From Citrobacter youngae (GTDB taxonomy: Bacteria; Pseudomonadota; Gammaproteobacteria; Enterobacterales; Enterobacteriaceae), in assembly GCF_003818115.1 (NCBI RefSeq), contig NZ_RPOI01000024.1:62001-126000 (forward strand): DNA of 64,000 nt. The letters run 5' to 3'. Below, in pieces: positions 17,005-25,830 of this stretch. Position numbers and translations under genes: made by a program. Below the pieces are notes generated by a model. The model did not search any database, was not told where the DNA came from, and saw nothing but the letters and a program-made list of their open reading frames with translations. How positions within the stretch are numbered: the stretch's first letter is position 1; every line of letters starts with the position of its first letter.

Positions 17005-18111
17005 TTACGCCAGTTGACGTAACATGCGGCGCAATGGCTCCGCAGCACCCCAAAGCAGCTGGTCACCTACGGTAAAGGCTGACAGGAACTCCGGTCCCAT
17101 ATTCAGCTTACGCAGACGACCTACTGGCGTGGTCAACGTGCCGGTAACGGCCGCCGGGGTTAACTCACGCATGGTGATTTCACGATCGTTTGGTACTACT
17201 TTCGCCCACGGGTTGTGCGCCGCCAGCAGTTCTTCCACGGTCGGAATAGACACATCTTTTTTCAGTTTGATGGTGAACGCCTGGCTGTGGCAGCGCAGCG
17301 CGCCGACGCGCACGCACAGACCATCAACCGGGATCACGGAAGACGTGTTGAGAATTTTGTTGGTTTCCGCCTGTCCCTTCCACTCTTCACGGCTCTGACC
17401 GTTATCGAGCTGTTTGTCGATCCACGGAATCAGGCTACCGGCCAGCGGTACGCCAAAGTTATCAACCGGCAGTTCACCGCTACGGGACAGGGTCGTCACT
17501 TTACGTTCGATGTCGAGAATAGCAGAGGATGGGGTCGCCAGCTCCTCGGCCACATGGCCATACAGATGGCCCATCTGAGACAACAGCTCGCGCATATGAC
17601 GCGCGCCGCCGCCGGAAGCCGCCTGATAGGTCGCCACGGAGACCCAGTCGACCAGGTCATTGGCAAACAGGCCACCAAGGGACATCAGCATCAGGCTAAC
17701 GGTACAGTTACCGCCGACAAAGGTCTTAATACCTTTATTCAGGCCATCGGTGATGACATCCTGGTTAACCGGATCGAGAATAATGATGGCGTCGTCTTTC
17801 ATACGCAGCGAAGAGGCCGCGTCAATCCAGTAACCCTGCCAACCGCTTTCACGAAGCTTTGGATAGATTTCGTTGGTATAATCGCCGCCCTGACAGGTCA
17901 CGATGATATCGAGCGCCTTCAGCGCATCCAGACCAAAAGCGTCCTGAAGCGTGCCGGTCGCGGTTCCACCGAATGTCGGTGCCGCCTGCCCGAGCTGGGA
18001 AGTAGAAAAGAAAACAGGGCGAATGGCGTCGAAGTCACGCTCCTCAACCATGCGTTGCATGAGAACAGAGCCGACCATACCGCGCCAGCCGATAAAACCA
18101 ACATTTTTCAT
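17005..18111 (-). CDS. asd: Aspartate-semialdehyde dehydrogenase Asd
   Basis: Asd reduces aspartyl phosphate with NADPH to aspartate semialdehyde, the branch point to diaminopimelate, lysine, methionine and threonine. It has 368 aa, one more than E. coli because of an extra residue near position 51. The N-terminal NADP motif [11 protein letters not shown] is at 5-15 and the catalytic Cys136 is in GGNCTVSLM. It is monocistronic with a strong terminator, and the upstream interval contains an ERIC repeat. Confidence 0.98.
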   Translation of the reverse strand: MKNVGFIGWRGMVGSVLMQRMVEERDFDAIRPVFFSTSQLGQAAPTFGGTATGTLQDAFGLDALKALDIIVTCQGGDYTNEIYPKLRESGWQGYWIDAASSLRMKDDAIIILDPVNQDVITDGLNKGIKTFVGGNCTVSLMLMSLGGLFANDLVDWVSVATYQAASGGGARHMRELLSQMGHLYGHVAEELATPSSAILDIERKVTTLSRSGELPVDNFGVPLAGSLIPWIDKQLDNGQSREEWKGQAETNKILNTSSVIPVDGLCVRVGALRCHSQAFTIKLKKDVSIPTVEELLAAHNPWAKVVPNDREITMRELTPAAVTGTLTTPVGRLRKLNMGPEFLSAFTVGDQLLWGAAEPLRRMLRQLA

Positions 18112-18152
18112 AGCGTTTTTTTCCTGCAGAGATGTGTGCTGTGTTTATACGT

Positions 18153-18272
18153 AAAATCATTCAAAATGCATCGAGGCGGCAAGCGAAGAAATCCCCATGA
18201 GCATAGAAAACTATGCGATTGGGGTTTCTGAGTGAAGCCAACAAAGAGGCAGTTTGAAGGATGATGCGTATA
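18153..18272. repeat. ERIC element between asd and yhgN (diverged)
   Basis: About 120 bases show the ERIC plan: ATCATTC at one end, GAGGCGGCAAG, a central dyad GAAATCCCCATGAGCATAG / CTATGCGATTGGGGTTTCTG, AGTGAAGCCAACA and a GTTTGAAGGATGA end. The centre is more diverged than in the copies at 23701 and 40829. It fills much of the 318-base asd-yhgN gap, leaving about 150 bases for the yhgN promoter. Confidence 0.75.
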
Positions 18273-18429
18273 TGTATGCCAGTGTCCTGGTGGCATATCC
18301 TTCACCATACAAAATGCAGCCAAAGTCGCAAGTGAAATTAATCAATGATAGCGAAGCCATCAGTAATGCGACTTATCCCGCTGCGCAAGCAAGCAGAAAG
18401 TCCGTGGTAATTATCAGGGAATTTGAGTT

Positions 18430-19023
18430 ATGAATGAAATCATTTCAGCGGCAGTTTTATTGATCCTGATTATGGATCCACTCGGAAATCTGCCCATTTT
18501 CATGTCCGTATTGAAACATACCGAACCAAAACGCCGCCGCGCGATTATGATTCGCGAGCTGTTCATTGCGCTGTTGGTGATGCTGATATTCCTGTTTGCG
18601 GGCGAGAAAATTCTGGCATTTCTTAACCTGCGCGCGGAAACCGTTTCTATCTCCGGGGGCATCATTTTGTTCCTGATCGCCATTAAGATGATTTTCCCCA
18701 GCGCCACCGGGAATAGCACCGGGCTTCCGGCGGGTGAAGAGCCGTTTATCGTTCCGCTGGCGATCCCGCTGGTAGCGGGTCCAACAATCCTGGCTTCACT
18801 AATGCTGTTGTCGCATCAGTATCCTAATCAGATGGGGCATCTGGTAATCGCCCTGCTGATCGCCTGGGGCGGTACGTTTGTGATTCTGTTGCAGTCGTCG
18901 CTGTTTTTGCGTCTGCTGGGGGAGAAAGGGGTGAACGCGCTGGAGCGCCTGATGGGGCTGATTCTGGTGATGATGGCCACCCAGATGTTCCTCGATGGTG
19001 TACGGATGTGGATGAAGGGGTGA
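18430..19023 (+). CDS. yhgN: MarC/UPF0056 family inner-membrane protein YhgN
   Basis: A 197-aa polytopic membrane protein with about six hydrophobic helices and the family signature DPLGNLPIF near residues 18-26, plus PLAIPLVAGPT near 105. This is the MarC family, long annotated as putative multidrug or amino-acid transporters, but the substrate is unknown. Gene and neighbours (asd on one side, gntU further on) match E. coli yhgN. It precedes the accessory interval starting at 19024. Confidence 0.93.
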   Translation: MNEIISAAVLLILIMDPLGNLPIFMSVLKHTEPKRRRAIMIRELFIALLVMLIFLFAGEKILAFLNLRAETVSISGGIILFLIAIKMIFPSATGNSTGLPAGEEPFIVPLAIPLVAGPTILASLMLLSHQYPNQMGHLVIALLIAWGGTFVILLQSSLFLRLLGEKGVNALERLMGLILVMMATQMFLDGVRMWMKG

Positions 19024-19115
19024 CCGTTTTGAAGCTGGAGAGCATGGCATTTCAGAGAACGATTCCGTTCACGTTATGTTCATTGCTTCTCTGAGATCTC
19101 GTCACCAGTGAACGT

Positions 19116-19143
19116 GTTAAGGGGGCTACGCAGCCCCCTTAAC
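19116..19143. repeat. Perfect 12-bp inverted repeat after yhgN
   Basis: GTTAAGGGGGCT and AGCCCCCTTAAC flank a four-base loop (ACGC). There is no T-run on either side, so a Rho-independent terminator is not clear-cut, but the strong hairpin sits about 90 bases after the yhgN stop and could act as its 3' end. It also marks the left boundary of the accessory interval. Confidence 0.6.
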
Positions 19144-19146
19144 AAT

Positions 19147-19602
19147 CCCGGCTCCCGGCAGGAAAATTGCCACTTCGTGGTTCCCTCCACTTATTCCTCC
19201 AGGCTACCGGGCCGGGCGCGAGGAAACGTCCCTGTAAAACGCGCCCTGAGCCAGCATCCATGCTGACTCCCCCGGCCTTACGGAAACACGTCGGCAATTT
19301 TCAGCCGGACCAGCCCACACCTGACCATCTGCGTTTTTATTTGAACAGGTTTGGACAGCAAAACAAATTTAACTGGAAGTCAGAGCGTTGAAGCGATGAC
19401 ACCGGTCCGGCTGAAAATCGATGAGGCGTTGACGGCTGACCGGGTCTGCCCGCAAGGATGCGGGCAAAGGGGACGGCCTGCAGGGACGCAGGCTCGGCCC
19501 CGACCCGACAGGCAGACGGAATAAGACGAATAACTCGCGCAGCGACGATTTTCCCGCCGGGAGCCTGGGTTGCAAGGGAGGCGGCGGTGAGCCTCCCTTG
19601 CA
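19147..19602. repeat. Structured region with nested long inverted repeats
   Basis: The outer arms at about 19150-19169 and 19546-19565 share GGCTCCCGGC and GGAAAAT in inverted order, 17 of 19 matching. The inner arms 19297-19311 and 19404-19418 (ATTTTCAGCCGGACC and its complement) match perfectly over 15 bases. Small hairpins sit between and beside them: GCCCGCA/TGCGGGC (19448-19465), GCCTGC/GCAGGC (about 19476-19492), and GCAAGGGAGGC/GCCTCCCTTGC (19572-19601, 11 bp, 8-base loop). I see no convincing protein. It could be a structured RNA or a remnant of a mobile element. Confidence 0.7.
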
Positions 19603-19804
19603 CGTTCACGGGTATCAGCGCTTCAAAGAAATGACACCACTGAGGTGAACGGAAACCTGAGCAATAATCACATGTTCACCCTACATGCTTAACTGAACGG
19701 CATTGCGCTGTAATTTCAGGTATTCCTTATGCTTTTAAGTCGCTGATATAACGTATTTTCATTTCTGCGAAGCGCCTTCCGGAATGCCCTCTTGTCAGCA
19801 TCGT

Positions 19805-20044
19805 GGATTAGCCTTATCTTCTCGCTGCACCTGCAAAATCAGGTGTCAGAATTAGCCTTCTGAAAATCATACTGGCGACATATACTTCTATGTCGTGCGA
19901 CCGATTTCGTCTCAATGGCGGGTCGAGCGGGGGCGTCGCAAGACGCGCCGGTATCCAGTATGACCGGTAAGGCTAACTCCGCTCGATTCTGCCACCCGCG
20001 AGATTAGCCTCTCCGGTGGTGGTTTAAATAAAACATACTGGAGG
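19805..20044 (+). ncRNA. P4-CI / P1-C4-like antisense immunity element (putative)
   Basis: A central antisense segment, 19955-19976, contains CCAGTATG and AAGGCTAA. The same two complements occur in order upstream (TTAGCCTT 19852-19859, CATACTGG 19868-19875) and again downstream (TTAGCCT 20004-20010, CATACTGG 20034-20041). The downstream copy runs into the GGAGG ribosome site of the following gene. A further TTAGCCTT is at 19808. Local hairpins are CACCTG/CAGGTG (19828-19844 region), CGACATA/TATGTCG (19876-19895) and GCGTC-GCAA-GACGC (19933-19946). This target-antisense-target order is the logic of phage P4 seqA-seqB(CI RNA)-seqC and of P1 C4 RNA. The assignment is by architecture, not homology search. 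Confidence 0.55.
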
Positions 20045-20051
20045 CTGCCCT

Positions 20052-20498
20052 ATGGCGACTACCCCTCTCTTTTCACACTCTTTATTTACCCTGCCCTTTA
20101 GCCATGCCACGGATTTCACCGAACTGGCGGATAACTGCGAGCGTTTTGTCGAAGGACTGGTTGAATGCCATGACCCGGTTGAAAAACTGGCGATTTGTGC
20201 ACGTTTGTCGGCCTGTCTCGCATTATTGCAACCGACCTTAACGGAGCCTGTACCGCAGCATCTGCAGGCCAGTCTGACGGTAGATACATTCCCGACCCGT
20301 TTTCCCCTTTTCGAGCCTGAGCCAGACCAGATGGGGCGTTACTGCCAGCTTTTGACGCATTTGCTGATGAGCAAAACGCTTTCTGATGATATGGAGCGAG
20401 TAGCGGGTGATTTGCTGCAGGATTTGGTGGGCTATTTCGCCGACACGCTGAAAGCGCCGCGTTGGTTGAAAACCGAGGATGGCGTGATGGTGCTGTAA
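20052..20498 (+). CDS. Uncharacterised 148-aa protein, likely satellite-phage remnant
   Basis: I do not firmly recognise this protein. It starts MATTPLFSHSLFTLPF, has 148 aa, is mostly helical and acidic, and shows no signal peptide or membrane helix. GGAGG lies seven bases before the ATG. The N-terminus and size recall small genes of the P4-satellite left operon (derepression/kil region), and the antisense element immediately upstream supports that origin, but this is inference. It has no counterpart between yhgN and gntU in E. coli K-12. No integrase, primase or attachment site accompanies it, so it appears stranded. Confidence 0.7.
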   Translation: MATTPLFSHSLFTLPFSHATDFTELADNCERFVEGLVECHDPVEKLAICARLSACLALLQPTLTEPVPQHLQASLTVDTFPTRFPLFEPEPDQMGRYCQLLTHLLMSKTLSDDMERVAGDLLQDLVGYFADTLKAPRWLKTEDGVMVL

Positions 20499-20499
20499 A

Positions 20500-20590
20500 A
20501 AAGCCGGGTGACGCTTGCGCTTACCCGGCCTACGATGTGGATGTGTGCTCATTTCCAGGCCCGGTAAGCGCAAGCGCCACCGGGCAACAA
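20500..20590. repeat. REP pair between the 148-aa gene and gntU
   Basis: Two inverted REP-like units, GCCGGGTGACGCTTGCGC/TTACCCGGCCTACG and GGCCCGGTAAGCGC/AAGCGCCACCGGGC, lie between the convergent genes. Confidence 0.8.
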
Positions 20591-20593
20591 GAC

Positions 20594-21934
20594 TCAGCTC
20601 AACAGCTGGAAGGCAATCATACCAACAATTGCGCCGACCGTACCGAGGATGGTTTCCATCATCGTCCAGGTCTTCAACGTTTGTGCTTCCGTTGCGCCGG
20701 TAAATTTACCGAACAACCAGAAACCGGCGTCGTTAACGTGGCTGACCACGATCGAGCCGCCTGCGATACAAATAGACAGTGCCGCCATCTGTGCGCCGGA
20801 GAAGTTTAGCTGTTCAATCACCGGCATCACCAGACCGACCGCCGTTAAGCACGCCACGGTCGCAGAACCCTGAATGATACGCACCGCTGCCGCCAGCACG
20901 AAGCAGGTAATGGCAATCGGCAGGCCCATTCCGGTTAACGCTTCGCCCAGCGCCGGACCGACGCCGGAATCAACCAGCACTTGTTTAAACACGCCACCTG
21001 CACCAATCACCAGCAGGATAATCCCCGCCGGTTGCAGCGCATGACCGCAGATCTCCATCACTTTGTCTTTTGGCATACCCTGGCGAATCGCCAGACCGTA
21101 AATCGCCACCAGACAAGCAACCAGAATCGCGGTAAACGGGTGACCGATAAACTCAAACCATTCGTAAGTTGAAGAACCAACCGGCACAAAGCGCGCGGCG
21201 ATGGTTTTCAGACCAACCAATACCAGCGGCAGCAGGATCAGCGACAAGCTAAAGCCGAAGGACGGCATTTTACCTTCGCCCAGATGCGGCTCGGTAATGT
21301 CATCAGGAATGTTCAGCTCAACGTAACGGCTGATGAAATTACCCCACAGTGGTCCGGCGATAATCATGCCCGGAATCGCGGCACACAGGCCAATCAGGAT
21401 CATCCAGCCAAAGTCAGCGTGCATCTGCGAAGCCAGCAACATCGGCGCTGGCCCCGGCAGTAAAAACGCCGCAGCCGCCGCTACGCCTGCAAACAACGGA
21501 ATGACTAATTTAACCAGGTTGGTACCGGTGTGACGCGCCATCGAGAACGCCACGCTGATCAGCAGCACAATCGCCACCTCAAAGAACAGCGGTAGCGCAC
21601 AGATAAGCCCGGCCAGGCCAATCGCGTAATGTGCGCGGCTGTGGCCGAAGGATTTCAGCATTTTGACGGCAATTTGATCGACTGCGCCGGTCTCATGCAA
21701 AATCTTGCCGAACATCGCCCCCAACGCCACAACAATCGCCAGGAAACCGAGCGTGCCTCCCATCCCTTTTTCCATAGTCGCGGCGATTTTATCGAGCGGC
21801 ATACCGGAAAAGAGACCTGCACCAATAGACACCACCATCAAAGCAAGGAAGGCGTGCATACGCGCCTTCATCACTAAAAACAGCAGTAATAAAACGGACC
21901 CTACTGCTGTTAAAACAAGCGTTAATGTACTCAC
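20594..21934 (-). CDS. gntU: Low-affinity gluconate transporter GntU
   Basis: A GntP-family proton symporter of 446 aa with about 12-14 hydrophobic segments and conserved stretches such as AGLICALPLFFEVAIVLL and GSATVACLTAVGL. It imports gluconate across the inner membrane. Its ATG overlaps the gntK stop, and gntR precedes gntK, so the gntRKU unit is intact. GntR repression relieved by gluconate is expected from E. coli. Confidence 0.96.
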   Translation of the reverse strand: MSTLTLVLTAVGSVLLLLFLVMKARMHAFLALMVVSIGAGLFSGMPLDKIAATMEKGMGGTLGFLAIVVALGAMFGKILHETGAVDQIAVKMLKSFGHSRAHYAIGLAGLICALPLFFEVAIVLLISVAFSMARHTGTNLVKLVIPLFAGVAAAAAFLLPGPAPMLLASQMHADFGWMILIGLCAAIPGMIIAGPLWGNFISRYVELNIPDDITEPHLGEGKMPSFGFSLSLILLPLVLVGLKTIAARFVPVGSSTYEWFEFIGHPFTAILVACLVAIYGLAIRQGMPKDKVMEICGHALQPAGIILLVIGAGGVFKQVLVDSGVGPALGEALTGMGLPIAITCFVLAAAVRIIQGSATVACLTAVGLVMPVIEQLNFSGAQMAALSICIAGGSIVVSHVNDAGFWLFGKFTGATEAQTLKTWTMMETILGTVGAIVGMIAFQLLS

Positions 21935-22464
21935 TACTTACTGCCCTGGTTAATAACCTCAATGGTGCTGGCGACCACACCGTCCAGTGGTTGATCGATA
22001 TCGACCACCAGTACATCGTTTTCATTCGCACCTGGTTCTTCCAGCGCTTCAAACTGGGTCACCAGCATCTGCGTTTTGAAGAAGTGGCCTTTACGCGCTT
22101 TTAGACGGCTTTCGATAACGTCAAAATCCCCTTTCAGATAGATGAAAGAGAGGTTCGGGTTACCGTCGCGTAGCTGGTCGCGATAGACTTTTTTCAGAGC
22201 GGAACAGACGATCAGCGAAACCTTGTTGGTACGCTGCATCGCAAAAGCGGCGTCATTCAGCGCCTGTAACCACGGTTTACGGTCATCATCGTTGAGTGGC
22301 TCACCAGAAGCCATTTTCATGATGTTGCTGCGCGGATGGAGAAAATCGCCATCAAGAAACGCGGCCTGCAGTTGATGCGCCACTTCGCTGGCGACAGCAG
22401 ATTTACCGCTGCCCGATACGCCCATCAGAACGTAAACGTGGTGATCATGATTAGTCGTGCTCAA
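21934..22464 (-). CDS. gntK: Thermoresistant gluconokinase GntK
   Basis: GntK phosphorylates gluconate to 6-phosphogluconate for the Entner-Doudoroff pathway. The P-loop GVSGSGKSA is at residues 15-23, followed by FLDGDFLHP, which contacts substrate. At 176 aa it has the expected length (175 in E. coli). GntR-type operators lie directly upstream in the 141-base gap to gntR, and gntU overlaps its stop. Confidence 0.97.
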   Translation of the reverse strand: MSTTNHDHHVYVLMGVSGSGKSAVASEVAHQLQAAFLDGDFLHPRSNIMKMASGEPLNDDDRKPWLQALNDAAFAMQRTNKVSLIVCSALKKVYRDQLRDGNPNLSFIYLKGDFDVIESRLKARKGHFFKTQMLVTQFEALEEPGANENDVLVVDIDQPLDGVVASTIEVINQGSK

Positions 22465-22499
22465 AGCGTTGCCCCCACTGGTACAAGAATCTGGAAATT

Positions 22500-22526
22500 G
22501 TTACGGGTAACTGTTATCGGTAACAT
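22500..22526 (-). promoter_or_regulatory. GntR-type operator before gntK
   Basis: Two adjacent dyads, GTTACGGGTAAC (22500-22511) and TGTTATCGGTAACA (22512-22525), match the GntR operator style (TGTTACCGGTAACA). Their position about 40 bases before the gntK start fits repression of gntKU. Confidence 0.75.
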
Positions 22527-22605
22527 TGTCCAGCCGGATAAATAGAGAAGCAATATCCATTCGTGCTCGAAGTGTATAAGTGTGAGCTACTTCAAACTTG
22601 TTGGC

Positions 22606-23601
22606 TTAAATAGATCCGCCCGGTGACAAGGTGAAACCTAAATCTAACATTTTAGGTGTGACTGCTTCACCACGGATGCGCGCCAGCAGGCGTTCAGCAC
22701 CAATGCTGCCCATGCGTTCACGCGGCGTGAGCACGCTCGCCAGACGCGGCTCCATCACCTGCCCGATGTCGTGACCGTGGAATCCGGCAATCGCCATGTC
22801 ATCCGGGATTTTCAGCCCTAAACGCTGGCATTCGAAGGCCGCCCCTACCGCCAGGTCATCGTTGGTACAGAAAATGCCGTCGAGCTGCGGGTATTCGCGC
22901 CGCGCCTGACGGATGAGTTCAATACCGGAGGAGTAGGAAGAAGACTGTTCCATCATCACGCTGTACGGCACCAGGTTGGCATCGCGCATTGCCTGCTCGT
23001 AGCCCCTCTGTTTGATGATAGTACGTTCATCAAGACGTGCGCCAAGATAGGCAACATGACGGTGCCCTCGGGCGATGATAGCGGCAGTCATCTGGCGCGC
23101 GGCTTCGAAGTTGTCGAAACCGACGGCGATATCCAGACACGGGGACTGGCTGTCCATCAGCTCAACCACCGGGATACCGGCGACCTCAATCATTTTCAGC
23201 GTACGAGGCGTATGGCTACGTTCGGTGAGGATCAGGCCATCGATATTCCACGACAGCATCGATTCCAGGCGCTCTTGTTCCATCTCTGGCTTATAGCCGT
23301 AGTGCGCAAGCATAGTTTGATAACCATGGGCGTCGGTGACGGCCTCAATGCCGCGTAACACTTCAGCAAAAACCTGGTTAGTGAGAGACGGTAACAACAC
23401 GCCGATAGCGCGGCTGGTAGCGTTAGAAAGGATATCAGGAGCGCGATTGGGAATATAACCCAGCTCATCAAGTGCAGCGGCAATTTTGCCCCGCAGCGCC
23501 ACGGAGACCTGCTCCGGATTACGCAAAAAGCGACTGACCGTCATTTTAGTCACGCCCACGCGGTCGGCTACATCCTGAAGTACGGGTCTTTTCTTTTTCA
23601 T
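22606..23601 (-). CDS. gntR: Gluconate operon repressor GntR
   Basis: A LacI-family repressor of 331 aa. The N-terminal helix-turn-helix includes LQDVADRVGVTKMTVSRFLRN (about residues 8-28), followed by a hinge and a periplasmic-binding-like effector domain that binds gluconate. It controls gntT and gntKU in E. coli. It lies upstream of gntKU on the same strand with the operator region between. Confidence 0.97.
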   Translation of the reverse strand: MKKKRPVLQDVADRVGVTKMTVSRFLRNPEQVSVALRGKIAAALDELGYIPNRAPDILSNATSRAIGVLLPSLTNQVFAEVLRGIEAVTDAHGYQTMLAHYGYKPEMEQERLESMLSWNIDGLILTERSHTPRTLKMIEVAGIPVVELMDSQSPCLDIAVGFDNFEAARQMTAAIIARGHRHVAYLGARLDERTIIKQRGYEQAMRDANLVPYSVMMEQSSSYSSGIELIRQARREYPQLDGIFCTNDDLAVGAAFECQRLGLKIPDDMAIAGFHGHDIGQVMEPRLASVLTPRERMGSIGAERLLARIRGEAVTPKMLDLGFTLSPGGSI

Positions 23602-23700
23602 CGTCCTGAAGCGTTAAAAGGGATAGATTCCCCCAGTTTACCACGGACGTGCATGAACCTTTGCAGAGAAAAAAAGGAGTTTTTATTGTGAGAAATACAC

Positions 23701-23820
23701 AAAATCATTCGAGTTGCATCAAGGCGGCGACGTAGTGAATCCCCGGGAGCGTACATTAAGTACGCGACCGGGGTGAGCGAGGAAAGCCAACACAGATGCG
23801 GCTTGAAGGATGCCGTGTAT
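23701..23820. repeat. ERIC element between gntR and yhhW
   Basis: An almost canonical ERIC: ATCATTCGAGTTGCATCAAG, GTGAATCCCCGGGAGC, a GTACATTAAGTACGC centre, GACCGGGGTGAGCGA and GCTTGAAGGATG. It fills most of the gap between the gntR start and yhhW stop. Confidence 0.92.
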
Positions 23821-23822
23821 TT

Positions 23823-24518
23823 TTATACAGGCGGCAGGTCAAACAACAACACTTCGCTGTCGCTGTCGGCATGAATAGAAATTGCCTGTTCATCCCAGAT
23901 TGCCAGACCATCGCTGGTGGTCGCTTTGGTTCCGTTAATGGTGACGTTGCCTTTAACGACCTGGATCCAGACGCGACGTTCAGCGGCAATCTGATGTACC
24001 GACTGCTCATCTTTGACCAGCGCCCAACGGTACAGCTCCATATCCTGGTACACTTTCAGCGAGCCATCGCGGGCATCAGGCGACAGCACCAGTTGTTTAC
24101 CCTGAGCGGCATCGAAACGGCGCTGTTCATAGCGCGGCGTAATACCGTTTTCCTGCGGCATGATCCAGATCTGATACAGATGCAGCTTCTCAGTATTGCT
24201 CGGGTTGTACTCCGAGTGACGGATCCCCGTCCCGGCGCTCATAATCTGGAACTCACCGGCAGGAACCTGCTCTTTGTTGCCCATGCTGTCCTGATGTTCT
24301 ACTGCGCCTTCCAGCACGTAGGTCAGGATTTCCATGTCTTTATGGGGGTGAGTGCCAAAGCCCTGACCTGCGTCGATCACGTCATCATTAATCACGCGCA
24401 GTGCCGAGAACCCCATAAAGTTCGGGTCATAGTAGTTGGCAAAAGAGAAGGTATGCCAGGAATCGAGCCAGCCATGATTCGCATGACCGCGGTCGTTAGC
24501 TTTGCGTAAATAGATCAT
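23823..24518 (-). CDS. yhhW: Pirin-family quercetin 2,3-dioxygenase YhhW
   Basis: A bicupin pirin-family protein of 231 aa. The N-terminal cupin carries metal-ligand residues in FGTHPHKDMEILTYVLEG and the downstream E/H positions (GTGIRHSEYN). E. coli YhhW has quercetinase activity in vitro; the in vivo substrate is unknown. The start MIYLRKAN at 24518 gives the E. coli length; a longer upstream reading would add 20 unrelated residues. It lies on the same strand as yhhX, 123 bases downstream of it. Confidence 0.95.
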   Translation of the reverse strand: MIYLRKANDRGHANHGWLDSWHTFSFANYYDPNFMGFSALRVINDDVIDAGQGFGTHPHKDMEILTYVLEGAVEHQDSMGNKEQVPAGEFQIMSAGTGIRHSEYNPSNTEKLHLYQIWIMPQENGITPRYEQRRFDAAQGKQLVLSPDARDGSLKVYQDMELYRWALVKDEQSVHQIAAERRVWIQVVKGNVTINGTKATTSDGLAIWDEQAISIHADSDSEVLLFDLPPV

Positions 24519-24592
24519 TGTGTTCACCCCCAGATGTTTTCGATGGAGTAAGTGTGGACTCAATCCGCCTGGGATCATAGAGGGTGAAAATT

Positions 24593-24633
24593 GACTCCTC
24601 TGTTCAAAAAATATGAATAAACCCAGAGGAGTC
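24593..24633 (-). terminator. Hairpin between yhhX and yhhW
   Basis: GACTCCTCTG and CAGAGGAGTC form a 10-bp inverted repeat with a 21-base AT-rich loop. It lies just after the yhhX stop. It has no canonical T-run after the stem, so it may be a weak terminator or a regulatory stem. Confidence 0.45.
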
Positions 24634-24641
24634 TGTGCAGG

Positions 24642-25679
24642 CTATTTGGCGAGGGTTATCGTCGCAGGCGTTGCCTGTTCGAAGGCGCGTTCGAGGATCT
24701 CCAGGTTGGTTAGAACTTCAGATTCCTTGACGTAATTAGGCGTACCGGCGGTCAGCGTCTGGTACAGCGCATCATAGACGCGACCGTAATCCCCCACCTC
24801 CGGCTTCACCTCTTCTTTTACTGTGATGCCGTCATCGTTGACATACTCCAGCATTCCGATGGAATCATCAGCAGCAAAACCGGGCTCACCCGGCATGATA
24901 TTGGCCTTCAGGCTGGTTTCCTGCTGGTCGATGCCGTACTTCACAAACGAGCCTTTGGTGCCATGGACGATAAACTTCGGATAGTCGATTTTCACCAGAT
25001 GACTGGTTTTAACAATGGCTTTCAGGTCGCCGTAAAACAACTGCGCTTCAAAGGTATCGTCCGGGTTCGCTTTATTACGCAGGCTGCGGATGTCATAGGT
25101 CACGTGTTCAGGGCGACCGAACAGCGAGATAATCTGATCCATGGTGTGTACGCCCAGGCCATAAAACGCGCCGTCCTGTGGCAGTCCCGGCTTAGTTTCC
25201 GCCTCGGGACGGTAGTAATCGAAATGGCTTTCAACCTCAACAATCTTGCCGAGTTTGCCGCTCTCAATCGCCTTTTTGGCGGTAAGGAAGCAGGAGTCAA
25301 AACGGCGATTCTGGTACGGCGTAACGGTCAGCCCTTTGCTTTGCGCCAGTTCGAACAGCACTTTTGCTTCTGCCAGCGTCGGCGTGAACGGTTTCTCAAC
25401 CAGCACGTTTTTACCCGCCTCCAGCGCACGTTTGGCGTAGTCAAAATGGCTGTCAGCATGGGTACAGACGATCACTAACTTCACCTGCGGATCGTTTAAG
25501 ATCTCGTCGAGGTCGCTGGTGAAGTGAATATGTGAATACTGCGGCGCCTGCTCTTCCGGCCTGGTGTTACGGCGGAAAATGTGCGCGACATGCCAGCTAT
25601 TTTTGCGGTTGAGGACGTACGGCAAATGGTAGCGAGTGGTACTTTTACCAAAACCAATAAATGCGCAGTGTAAGGTCAT
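24642..25679 (-). CDS. yhhX: Gfo/Idh/MocA family oxidoreductase YhhX
   Basis: A predicted NAD(P)-dependent dehydrogenase of 345 aa. The Rossmann N-domain begins CAFIGFGKSTTRYH, and the family motif EKPFTPT at about residues 94-100 marks the dinucleotide/substrate site. The start MTLHCAFIG at 25679 has AAAGGAC at suitable spacing and gives the E. coli length. Substrate unknown. RyhB lies just upstream on the same strand. Confidence 0.95.
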   Translation of the reverse strand: MTLHCAFIGFGKSTTRYHLPYVLNRKNSWHVAHIFRRNTRPEEQAPQYSHIHFTSDLDEILNDPQVKLVIVCTHADSHFDYAKRALEAGKNVLVEKPFTPTLAEAKVLFELAQSKGLTVTPYQNRRFDSCFLTAKKAIESGKLGKIVEVESHFDYYRPEAETKPGLPQDGAFYGLGVHTMDQIISLFGRPEHVTYDIRSLRNKANPDDTFEAQLFYGDLKAIVKTSHLVKIDYPKFIVHGTKGSFVKYGIDQQETSLKANIMPGEPGFAADDSIGMLEYVNDDGITVKEEVKPEVGDYGRVYDALYQTLTAGTPNYVKESEVLTNLEILERAFEQATPATITLAK

Positions 25680-25747
25680 GAGACAGTCCTTTTGAAGGTG
25701 ATTGTCTACACCATAGCGCAAAGCGGCTGGAGACTGAATCTATCCTG

Positions 25748-25792
25748 TCATCGTGCCGGATGCGGCGTTGCCTTATCCGGGCTACAAAAGCA
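25748..25792. repeat. REP unit upstream of yhhX
   Basis: GTGCCGGATGCGGCGTTGCC followed by TTATCCGGGCTAC is a single REP unit between yhhX and ryhB. Confidence 0.75.
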
Positions 25793-25830
25793 GATGCCAC
25801 AAGCTCGGGCGTCAGTGGCACAGGCAGATT

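Noticed and set aside
17215-18231. 338-codon plus-strand frame antisense to asd
   Set aside because: Same pattern: shadows the full asd gene, no domain and no ribosome site.
19116-19143. Calling the 12-bp inverted repeat an att site
   Set aside because: No matching direct repeat at the other side of the accessory interval was found by eye, and no integrase is present.
19337-19609. 90-codon minus-strand frame in the inverted-repeat region
   Set aside because: It runs across inverted-repeat arms and hairpins, has no clear ribosome site, and lacks features of a real protein. Kept as structure rather than gene.
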